This document shows, piece after piece, positions 1 to 5,304 of a stretch of 5,304 nt of DNA. The stretch's first letter is position 1; the number at the start of each line of letters is the position of its first letter. Position numbers and translations under genes: made by a program. The stretch comes from JALCLA01 sp965653565 (lineage in GTDB: Bacteria > Pseudomonadota > Gammaproteobacteria > Xanthomonadales > Xanthomonadaceae). The notes beneath the pieces were generated by a model, which saw nothing but the letters and a program-made list of their open reading frames with translations, did not search any database and was not told the DNA's origin. Location: contig CBFHAI010000102.1 of NCBI GenBank assembly GCA_965653565.1, positions 1-5,304 on the forward strand, read 5' to 3'.

Positions 1-442
<442 letters not shown>

Positions 443-448
443 GGTCTG

Positions 449-452
449 CTCC
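449..452 (-). promoter_or_regulatory. Shine-Dalgarno site deciding the rpoH start
   Basis: GGAG on the minus strand with a 6-nt spacer to the ATG at 442-440. This spacing favours that ATG over the in-frame ATG at 454-452, whose own G is the first base of the GGAG and which has only pyrimidine-rich sequence (CCCTCCCTT) in front of it. Confidence 0.7.
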
Positions 453-463
453 ATAAGGGAGGG

Positions 464-493
464 ATTTTAGCAGTCGGCTCCTTGGAGTGCTAA
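464..493 (-). promoter_or_regulatory. Putative housekeeping (sigma-70) promoter of rpoH, extended -10
   Basis: Minus-strand TAAAAT at 469-464 matches 5 of 6 positions of the TATAAT -10 consensus and is preceded by TGC, giving an extended -10 (TGnTAAAAT). TTAGCA at 493-488, 18 nt upstream, matches 4 of 6 of TTGACA and could be a weak -35; an extended -10 often tolerates that. Transcription would begin around 458-454, leaving a leader of only about 12-17 nt, with GGAG just inside it. Both hexamers fall in or against the arms of the CIRCE element, so repressor binding should block this promoter. It is predicted from sequence only. Confidence 0.55.
467..493. promoter_or_regulatory. CIRCE operator (HrcA binding site) upstream of rpoH
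   Basis: On the plus strand the site reads TTAGCAGTC, nine nt (476-484), then GAGTGCTAA. The CIRCE consensus is TTAGCACTC-N9-GAGTGCTAA, so 17 of 18 arm positions match and the spacer length is exact. The single difference is G for C at 473. CIRCE is bound by the repressor HrcA, which classically controls groESL and dnaK and in studied bacteria needs GroEL for activity. The element lies 25-51 bp upstream of the rpoH ATG and overlaps its predicted promoter. The sequence match is direct observation; HrcA control of rpoH in this organism is inference, since hrcA is not in the window. Confidence 0.88.
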
Positions 494-509
494 GGAGTCG
501 TGAAGTTCC
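482..509 (-). promoter_or_regulatory. Possible sigma-E (RpoE) type promoter of rpoH
   Basis: GGAACTT at 509-503 (minus strand) equals the enterobacterial sigma-E -35 consensus. After a 15-nt spacer comes CTCCAA (487-482), matching 4 of 6 of the GTCTAA -10 consensus. In E. coli one of the rpoH promoters is sigma-E dependent, so the function would make sense. The -10 match is modest and the spacer is at the short end of the usual range, so this is a tentative call. The -10 lies in the CIRCE spacer and left arm. Confidence 0.4.
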
Positions 510-521
510 CACCCGATCGAC

Positions 522-541
522 CCGGAAAACGCATTTTCCGG
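522..541. repeat. Perfect 8-bp inverted repeat between ung and rpoH
   Basis: CCGGAAAA, a 4-nt loop, then TTTTCCGG. The hairpin starts 28 nt after the ung stop codon on the minus strand. There is no U-tract after it in either direction, so it is not a standard intrinsic terminator. It could cap the 3' end of the upstream mRNA, act as a weak terminator or be a protein site. Its function is not known. Confidence 0.5.
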
Positions 542-569
542 CATGAGGATCAAAGAGTTGGCTATGAGC

Positions 570-1292
570 TCACGGCCCTGTCAGGAGCCCGGCTTCAAGC
601 ATCGCACGCGCCGGCAGGCGCCAGTCGACTGCTAGCTGAGCGTGCTCTTCCAGGTAGCGGTTGGCCGCGGAAAAGTGACCGCAACCGAGGAAGCCGCGGT
701 GGGCCGACAGCGGCGAGGGATGCGGCGCCCGCAGCACTTTGTGGCGGCGCGGGTCGATGATCTGGCCCTTCTTCTGCGCGTAGCTGCCCCACAGCAGGAA
801 GACCAGGCCCTGGCGTTCGCGGTTGAGCAGGTTCACCACCGCGTCGGTGAAGGTTTCCCACCCCTTCCCCTGATGCGAACCGGCCTTGCCATGCTCGACG
901 GTGAGCACGGCGTTGAGCAGCAGCACGCCGGATTTGGCCCACGGAATCAGGCAGCCGTGATCGGGCCGCGGCACGCCGAGATCGCGCTGGATCTCGGCGA
1001 AAATATTGTTGAGCGACGGCGGGATGTCGACCTCCGGCCGCACCGAGAAACACAACCCATGCGCCTGACCCGGACCGTGATACGGATCCTGCCCGAGCAG
1101 CACCACTTTCACGGCTTCGAACGGCGTCGTATCGAGCGCGGCGAAGATTTCCGGCCCGGGCGGATAGATCCGCTTGCCGGCCTGTTTCTCGGCGCGCAGG
1201 AACTCGCGCAGCGACTGCATCGACGGCGCCGCGAAGGCGTCGCCCAGCCGCGATTTCCAGCTTTCGTGCAGGCGGATGCGGTCGTCGATCAC
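570..1292 (-). CDS. ung: Uracil-DNA glycosylase, family 1
   Basis: Cytoplasmic base-excision repair enzyme that removes uracil from DNA, arising from cytosine deamination or dUTP incorporation. The 240-residue protein has all family-1 landmarks. GQDPYHGPGQA (67-77) carries catalytic Asp69 and Tyr71. Phe82 (GLCFSV) stacks on uracil. Asn127 (LLLNAVLTV) reads the base. HPSPLSAHRGF (191-201) is the minor-groove loop with catalytic His191 and the intercalating-leucine region. Length is close to the usual 225-230, with about 10 extra residues at the C-terminus. The start is GTG at 1292-1290; no good Shine-Dalgarno is visible and the next ATG (residue 25) would cut into conserved sequence. It begins 25 nt after the response-regulator stop, so it is probably co-transcribed and perhaps translated by reinitiation. 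No inhibitor or repair partner gene is adjacent. Confidence 0.96.
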   Translation of the reverse strand: MIDDRIRLHESWKSRLGDAFAAPSMQSLREFLRAEKQAGKRIYPPGPEIFAALDTTPFEAVKVVLLGQDPYHGPGQAHGLCFSVRPEVDIPPSLNNIFAEIQRDLGVPRPDHGCLIPWAKSGVLLLNAVLTVEHGKAGSHQGKGWETFTDAVVNLLNRERQGLVFLLWGSYAQKKGQIIDPRRHKVLRAPHPSPLSAHRGFLGCGHFSAANRYLEEHAQLAVDWRLPARAMLEAGLLTGP

Positions 1293-1317
1293 GCGGGAAT
1301 GGGCGACGCAGGACGCG

Positions 1318-2169
1318 TCAGCCGCTGCTCACTTTCTCGCGCATCATGCGGCCGACACGCAGTTGGAACACCAGCTTGGTCACCAGCAGGCGTTCTTCGA
1401 TCGGCTTCTGCACCAGGTCGTTGGCACCGGCTTTCAGCAGCGCGCTCTGGTTGGCCGGATTGTCGTCGCCGGTCATCACCAGGATCGGCAGCTGGGCCTT
1501 GCTGTAGCGATAGTCCGGACCGCGGACTTTCTCGAGCAGGTCTTTGCCGGTCAGGCCGCTTTTCAGATAGACATCGGTGAGCACCACGTCCGGGCCGGGA
1601 ATGCGGCCTTGCGCCTTCGCCGTCTCCAGATGCGCGAGCGCGTCTTCGACGCTGATGACGTGCGTGACGCGCAGGCCGTTCTTTTCGAGCATGCGGCGCG
1701 TGGCCATCGCGACCACTTTGCTGTCTTCGACGTAGAGCACGTCGCCGCCGGCCTCGCTTTCCGGACGCACATAGCCGCGGATGAAGGCCGACAGCGCGTT
1801 GAAGCCGAGCGACTTGTCGAAATAATCGGTGACGTCGTCGCCGAAGCTGCGGTTGACCAGGCGCTCCTGCACGTCGCCGGAGACCACGATGATCGGAATA
1901 TAGGCTTGCGGTGCGTGTTCGCGGATGTAGTGGGCGAGGTCGAGACCGTCCATGTCGGGCAGGCGCAGTGCCATCGTCACCAGATCGACCACGCCCTGCT
2001 GCAGCGCGGCCTTGGCTTCGGCACCGGTTTCGCAGGCGATCACGCTGACGCCCGGCACGTCCTTGACCAGCAATTGCTCGATCAGCTTGCGCACGACTTT
2101 CGAGCCGTCCACCACCATCACGCGCGGCGTTTCGGAGGTGACGTGGCGGGTGATGCCGGGCGATGTCAT
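1318..2169 (-). CDS. Tandem-receiver response regulator; first receiver degenerate, no output domain
   Basis: A 283-residue protein made of two CheY-like receiver domains and nothing else recognisable. Receiver 1 (about 16-135) begins VMVVDGSK, so Asp21 remains but the second acidic residue is Gly22. The phospho-acceptor position in LVTMALRLP is Ala67 (codon GCA, 1971-1969) instead of Asp; Ser97 and Lys119 remain. Receiver 2 (about 143-273) has Glu148-Asp149, acceptor Asp199 (VVLTDVYLK), Thr233 and Lys255-Pro256, so it should be phosphorylated; the usual Pro four residues after the acceptor is Lys203. The start ATG overlaps the ftsX stop (ATGA) and has its own AGGGAG at 2182-2177, 7 nt upstream. 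No histidine kinase is in the window. It probably acts through protein contacts. Coupling to ftsX suggests, but does not prove, a link with division or the envelope. I do not recognise a named gene. Confidence 0.93.
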   Translation of the reverse strand: MTSPGITRHVTSETPRVMVVDGSKVVRKLIEQLLVKDVPGVSVIACETGAEAKAALQQGVVDLVTMALRLPDMDGLDLAHYIREHAPQAYIPIIVVSGDVQERLVNRSFGDDVTDYFDKSLGFNALSAFIRGYVRPESEAGGDVLYVEDSKVVAMATRRMLEKNGLRVTHVISVEDALAHLETAKAQGRIPGPDVVLTDVYLKSGLTGKDLLEKVRGPDYRYSKAQLPILVMTGDDNPANQSALLKAGANDLVQKPIEERLLVTKLVFQLRVGRMMREKVSSG

Positions 2170-3161
2170 CGGGCATCTCCCTGCGGCAAGGTCTGCCGCA
2201 AATGGTGGCCGGCGGCGAGCCAGGCGCCGAGCCAGCCGAGCGTCATGGCGCCGGCGAGCACGCCGAGTGCGGCCATCGGATCCAGACCGCGCAACGCGAA
2301 ACTGCTGCCGTAGCTTTCGACCAGCGCCGACACCGGCGACTGCAAGGCGTAGCGCGCGGCCGCCGCGATCGCGATCGCAAGCAAGGCCGCCAGCGCGCCG
2401 TACCACGCACCCAGATAGAGGAAAGGACGACGCACGAATCCATCGGTGGCCCCGAGCAATTGCACCGTCTGGATTTCCTCCGCGCGACCCTGGATGTCCA
2501 AGCGCACCGTGTTCCCGACCACCAGCAGCACCCCCAGCCCGAGCAATGCGGCTGCGAGCATCGTCATGCGCCGTCCGAAACCGAGCCAGGCTCCCAGACG
2601 CGCGCGCCATTGTGCATCGTGCTGCACGAAGTCAGCCTCGGGCAAGCTGCGCAACGCCTGCGCCAGTCCGGCTTCGTCCACACCCGGCTGCGGCGTCACC
2701 ACGAGCACGGCGGGAAGGGGATTGTAGTCCAGCAGGGCCAGCGCGCCGGCGAAATCGGCCATCTGGCGGAATTCGTCGAGGCCTTCCTCGGGGGTGCGCA
2801 GTGCCACGGTTTCGACGCCGGTCATCCGCTGCACTTCATCACGCAGTTCCTCGGCGCGTTGTGCGGCAAGTTCCGGCTTGAGGAAAAGACTCACTTCGCG
2901 CGATTCGCGGAACGATCCGGACACGCGCTCGACGTTGGCCAGGATCAGCGCCAGACAGATCGGCAGAGCGAGCGCGACCGCGATGACACCGACCGTCAGC
3001 AGCGTCGCCCACGGCCGCTGCAACAGGCGGCCGAGGCTCGAAACCATGCTGTACAGATGCAGATCGCGCCAGGCTCCGAGCCGTGCGCCGACGCCGCTGT
3101 CGCGACGCTCGACGGCCGGCGCCGGTTTTTTTGCGGCGGTGCGGTTGCGAGCGACCGTCAT
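2166..3161 (-). CDS. ftsX: Cell division protein FtsX, membrane subunit of the FtsEX complex
   Basis: Inner-membrane partner of FtsE at the septum. FtsEX relays ATP hydrolysis across the membrane to activate peptidoglycan hydrolases, via EnvC in E. coli. The 331-residue protein shows the family layout: a cytoplasmic N-terminal region rich in basic residues (1-50), TM1 (about 51-75), a large periplasmic domain (about 77-195), then TM2 (about 200-220), TM3 (about 247-270) and TM4 (about 295-317). The segment AEEIQTVQLLGATDGFVRRPFL (about 227-248) matches the conserved loop before TM3 (core words LLGAT and RRPFL). The start overlaps the ftsE stop by 4 nt (ATGA), and no strong Shine-Dalgarno is seen, so translational coupling is likely. 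Its own stop overlaps the start of the response regulator in the same way. A run of seven A residues encodes Lys11-Lys12. Confidence 0.96.
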   Translation of the reverse strand: MTVARNRTAAKKPAPAVERRDSGVGARLGAWRDLHLYSMVSSLGRLLQRPWATLLTVGVIAVALALPICLALILANVERVSGSFRESREVSLFLKPELAAQRAEELRDEVQRMTGVETVALRTPEEGLDEFRQMADFAGALALLDYNPLPAVLVVTPQPGVDEAGLAQALRSLPEADFVQHDAQWRARLGAWLGFGRRMTMLAAALLGLGVLLVVGNTVRLDIQGRAEEIQTVQLLGATDGFVRRPFLYLGAWYGALAALLAIAIAAAARYALQSPVSALVESYGSSFALRGLDPMAALGVLAGAMTLGWLGAWLAAGHHLRQTLPQGDAR

Positions 3162-3841
3162 GCGGCGACCGCGGGGCGGAAGTCGTCGATCAGTTTGCCG
3201 TGATCGAGCACCAGCACGCGCTTCTGCAGGCGGCGAACCAGGTGCAGGTCGTGGCTGGCGACTAACACGGCGGTTCCCGTCGCCGGCAAGGCGGCGAACA
3301 ACTGCATCACTTCGGCGGCCAGCTGCGGATCGAGATTGCCGGTGGGCTCGTCGGCCACCAGCACCTGCGGCTGCGACACGACGGCGCGGGCAATGCCGAC
3401 GCGCTGCTGCTCGCCGGTGGACAACGCGATCGGCAAGGAACGTTCGCGTGCGCCCAAACCGACCTTTTCGAGCACCGTTCGCACGCGCTTGCCGATTTCC
3501 GAGCGCGGCGCGCCGGCGATGATCAAGGGCAAGGCGACGTTGTCGAACACGGTGCGATCCATCAGCAAGCGGTGATCCTGAAACACTACGCCGACCCGTC
3601 GCCGCACGTGCGGCACGCCGCCGCGGCGGATCTGATTCATGTTTTTACCGTCGAGCAGCACGGCGCCCTGGCTGGCCCGCTCGCTCAGATGGATCAGCCG
3701 CAGCAGCGTGCTTTTGCCGGCCCCGGAGTGACCGGTGATGAAGAGCATTTCGCCGGCTTCGACCTCGAAGCTGACGTCGACCAATGCCGAATGCCCGCCC
3801 GGATAACGCTTGCTGACATGGTCGAAGCGGAGCAGAGGCAT
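3158..3841 (-). CDS. ftsE: Cell division ATP-binding protein FtsE
   Basis: Cytoplasmic ABC-type ATPase that pairs with FtsX at the division site. The 227-residue protein, a typical family length, has Walker A GHSGAGKST (37-45), the Q-loop at Gln88 (VFQDHRLL), signature LSTGEQQR (140-147), Walker B with catalytic Glu165 (VLVADEPTGNLD, 160-171) and the H-loop His197 (VASHDL). VFQDHRLL and GEQQRVGIARAVV are characteristic of FtsE. The signature has Thr where LSGGEQQR is usual, a substitution that need not abolish activity. The ATG at 3841-3839 has no strong Shine-Dalgarno; it opens a block that runs with overlaps through ftsX and the response regulator. The 111 bp upstream, before the end of gspF, must hold its promoter or be read through from gspF. 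ftsY, which precedes ftsE in enterobacteria, is not there. Confidence 0.97.
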   Translation of the reverse strand: MPLLRFDHVSKRYPGGHSALVDVSFEVEAGEMLFITGHSGAGKSTLLRLIHLSERASQGAVLLDGKNMNQIRRGGVPHVRRRVGVVFQDHRLLMDRTVFDNVALPLIIAGAPRSEIGKRVRTVLEKVGLGARERSLPIALSTGEQQRVGIARAVVSQPQVLVADEPTGNLDPQLAAEVMQLFAALPATGTAVLVASHDLHLVRRLQKRVLVLDHGKLIDDFRPAVAA

Positions 3842-3952
3842 GCGAAGCGCGCGGGTCTCGATGACGGGGCGTCAAGTTAGCATCGCGAGTGCAGCGCCGC
3901 TACGCTTCACCCGGCCCGCCCGCGGCAGCAGCACGGCACTTTTGTGCGGCGG
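3842..3952. other. Intergenic region between gspF and ftsE, no clear element
   Basis: Of these 111 bp nothing can be called firmly. A TGCTAACTT on the minus strand (3882-3874) is only a 3/6 -10 hexamer with an extended TGn, without a convincing -35. No U-tract terminator follows the gspF stop. Read-through from gspF into ftsE therefore cannot be excluded. Confidence 0.4.
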
Positions 3953-5155
3953 TTAACGAATCAGTGTGTTGAGTTCGAAGATCGGCAGCAGGATCGCCAG
4001 CACGATGAAGAGCACGACGCCGCCGACGATCAGGATGACGCCCGGACCGAGCGCCGCCATCGCGATGCCGAGCGAGGTGTCGAGCTCGCGTTCCTGATGG
4101 CTGGCGGCTTCGAACAGCATTTCGTCGAGGCGGCCGCTTTTCTCGCCGCTGGCGATGAGTCGAACCGCGACCGGCGGAAATTCTCTGGTCTCGGCGAGCG
4201 CCTTCGCGAACGGCTGACCCTCGCGAACCCGCACGCTTACGCGGCCGAGCGCCTGCTTGAGCGAGGCGTTTTCCACCACTTGGGCGGCAATGCCGAGGGC
4301 TTCGAGCAAGGGCACTGCACTGCCGACGAGCAGTGCCAGCGTGCGGGCGAAGCGGGCAGTGTCGGCGGCGCGCACCAATCGGCCGAGCAGCGGCAGTTTG
4401 AGCACGGCGTCGTGCCAGTTCGCGCGGATTTGCGGCCGACGCAAGGCGAGCACGCTGATGGCGGCGACGCCGATCAGCGTGGCGGCGATGGCGCCGCCGT
4501 AGTCGCGCAGCGCATCCGAAATCAGAATCAGAATCTGCGTCGGCAACGGCAGCGCCTGTTGCTGTTGCGTGAATACGCCAATCACCTGCGGGACGACCCA
4601 GATCATCAGCGCCGAGACGACGGCGAGGGCGACGACGGTCAGCAACAGCGGATAAGTAAGCGCGAGCAATATCCGGCGACGGAGCGCGTCGCGGGTTTCG
4701 GCGTAGTCGGCGAGGCGCAGCAATACCCGATCGAGCTTGCCGGCGGATTCGCCAGCCGCGACCGAGGCTCGGAAAAGCGGCGGGAAGGTTTCCGGATACT
4801 CTGCCATGGCATTCGCCAGGCTGGCTCCTTCCATTACCCTCGAACGCAGCGATACGACCTGCGTGCGCAAGCGACCTTCGCTGCCTTCGGCCAAGGCCTG
4901 CAGTGCCTCGTCGATCGGCAGGCCGGAAGCCACCAAGGTGGCGAGCTGACGTGTCAGAAGCGCCAGTTGTGCGCCGCGCAGTGAGCTGCGATTGGCGACA
5001 CTGCCGGCGGATCCCGGGTCGGCAGCTTCGATCTGAAGCGGGTTGAGCCCCCGGTCGCGCAAGCTAGCGCGGGCAGCGCGGGGCGTGTCGGCTTGCATGA
5101 CGCCACGCTGGGTGCGGCCGGAGGCGTCGATCGCCTGGTATTCAAAAGCTGGCAT
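3953..5155 (-). CDS. gspF: Type II secretion system inner-membrane platform protein GspF
   Basis: Polytopic inner-membrane protein of the T2SS assembly platform, contacting the GspE ATPase and GspL/M during pseudopilus assembly. At 400 residues it has the usual length. An N-terminal segment opening MPAFEYQAIDASGR is followed by two homologous T2SSF domains (about 65-190 and 267-392). The internal duplication is seen in FPPLFRASVAAGESAGKLD (124-142) against FPPVAVRLIASGEKSGRLD (326-344). Membrane segments are predicted at about 163-190, 218-238 and 366-392. The C-terminus LPIFELNTLIR is the GspF type and argues against the type IV pilus homologue PilC. The ATG at 5155-5153 is supported by the conserved N-terminus although no strong Shine-Dalgarno is visible. 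It lies directly after an rRNA operon, and neither gspE nor gspG adjoins it, so it appears separated from a main gsp cluster. Confidence 0.92.
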   Translation of the reverse strand: MPAFEYQAIDASGRTQRGVMQADTPRAARASLRDRGLNPLQIEAADPGSAGSVANRSSLRGAQLALLTRQLATLVASGLPIDEALQALAEGSEGRLRTQVVSLRSRVMEGASLANAMAEYPETFPPLFRASVAAGESAGKLDRVLLRLADYAETRDALRRRILLALTYPLLLTVVALAVVSALMIWVVPQVIGVFTQQQQALPLPTQILILISDALRDYGGAIAATLIGVAAISVLALRRPQIRANWHDAVLKLPLLGRLVRAADTARFARTLALLVGSAVPLLEALGIAAQVVENASLKQALGRVSVRVREGQPFAKALAETREFPPVAVRLIASGEKSGRLDEMLFEAASHQERELDTSLGIAMAALGPGVILIVGGVVLFIVLAILLPIFELNTLIR

Positions 5156-5234
5156 GGCGGGAGTTTAGGCCGGAGCTGCCTTCGAGGGCCATGTCCGTAT
5201 GCTTTTCCGGCAGCTTTTCGCCGCCCTAAAATGC

Positions 5235-5262
5235 AAACGGCCACCCTTTGGGGTGGCCGTTT
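5235..5262 (-). terminator. Intrinsic terminator of the rRNA operon
   Basis: Perfect 12-bp stem (minus strand AAACGGCCACCC pairing with GGGTGGCCGTTT) with a 4-nt loop. On the minus strand it is followed by TTTGCATTTTA, and it sits about 14 nt after the 5S rRNA end. The plus-strand downstream sequence (TTTGTTTTC) is an equally good or better U-tract, so it may terminate in both directions. It separates the rRNA operon from gspF. Confidence 0.88.
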
Positions 5263-5275
5263 GTTTTCAAAAAAG

Positions 5276-5304
5276 GCCCTGGCGATGACCTACTCTTGCA
5301 TGCG
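5276..5304 (-). rRNA. rrf: 5S ribosomal RNA, 3' end only
   Basis: The minus strand contains GAGTAGGTCATCGCCAGG, the conserved 3' portion of gammaproteobacterial 5S rRNA (loop E/helix IV end plus the 3' strand of helix I), preceded by GCATGCAA. About 29 nt are visible and the rest lies beyond the right edge. The exact 3' end (about 5276-5278) is an estimate. The terminator immediately downstream supports this being the end of an rRNA operon; 23S and 16S should lie further right. Confidence 0.85.

Noticed and set aside
642..2313. Long plus-strand open frames opposite ung and the response regulator
   Set aside because: Antisense to genes with intact family motifs, with no recognisable domain and Arg/His/Gln-rich composition.
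2364..2378. GCGATCGC-type palindromes inside ftsX
   Set aside because: Encode part of an Ala/Ile-rich membrane segment and are expected by chance at this base composition.
2170..2610. N-terminal extension of the response regulator up to 2610
   Set aside because: The frame stays open through ftsX by chance. The ATG at 2169 has AGGGAG at good spacing, an ATGA overlap with ftsX, and lies just before the receiver domain begins.
2163..3203. Plus-strand open frame of 346 residues opposite ftsX
   Set aside because: Covers a clear FtsX on the other strand and has no motif or ribosome site of its own.
3877..3892. TTAGCA and GAGTGC close together upstream of ftsE, resembling CIRCE halves
   Set aside because: The two pieces are incomplete and separated by only a few bases instead of the required 9-nt spacer between 9-bp arms.
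3936..3947. GCAC-TTTT-GTGC hairpin after the gspF stop
   Set aside because: Only a 4-bp stem with no U-tract; too weak to call a terminator.
3944..4984. Long plus-strand open frame (346 residues) opposite gspF
   Set aside because: It is antisense to a clear GspF, its product has low-complexity composition rich in Arg, Gln and His, and no family motif is seen. It is a high-GC shadow.
3953..5155. Type IV pilus PilC as an alternative name for the T2SSF-domain protein
   Set aside because: The N-terminus and the C-terminal LPIFELNTLIR fit GspF, and no pilB or pilD adjoins it.

Overview
This window looks like core chromosome from a GC-rich gammaproteobacterium. The RpoH N-terminus, the 5S rRNA end and the ftsE-ftsX-rpoH neighbourhood would fit Xanthomonadales/Nevskiales-type lineages; this placement is inference, not a database match. 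Every gene that can be supported lies on the minus strand, so the window is transcribed from right to left. The many long plus-strand frames are GC-driven shadows.

Layout in transcription order, right to left. (1) The 3' end of a 5S rRNA gene enters at the right edge and is followed by a strong 12-bp-stem terminator, which marks the end of an rRNA operon. (2) A complete gspF follows, encoding the type II secretion inner-membrane platform protein, apparently without gspE or gspG beside it. (3) A compact block ftsE-ftsX-response regulator-ung: the first three genes are joined by two ATGA stop/start overlaps and ung starts 25 nt after the third. FtsEX is the divisome ABC-type complex that controls peptidoglycan hydrolases. 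The response regulator has two receiver domains and no output domain; the first has lost its phospho-acceptor aspartate and the second is intact. Ung is family-1 uracil-DNA glycosylase. (4) After a 127-bp intergenic region comes rpoH, the heat-shock sigma factor, cut by the left edge of the window (147 residues visible).

The most interesting signal is the rpoH control region. It holds a CIRCE operator (the binding site of the HrcA repressor) matching 17 of 18 consensus arm positions with the exact 9-nt spacer. The operator overlaps an extended -10 promoter, and a GGAACTT motif resembling a sigma-E -35 element lies just upstream. If real, this would put the positive heat-shock regulator (sigma-32) under the negative one (HrcA, whose activity in other bacteria depends on GroEL), with a further input from envelope stress.

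Compared with the classical enterobacterial order ftsY-ftsE-ftsX-rpoH, ftsY is absent upstream (gspF is there instead) and the response regulator plus ung sit between ftsX and rpoH. No mobile elements, CRISPR arrays or tRNA genes were seen, and no gene-free stretch exceeds 300 bases.
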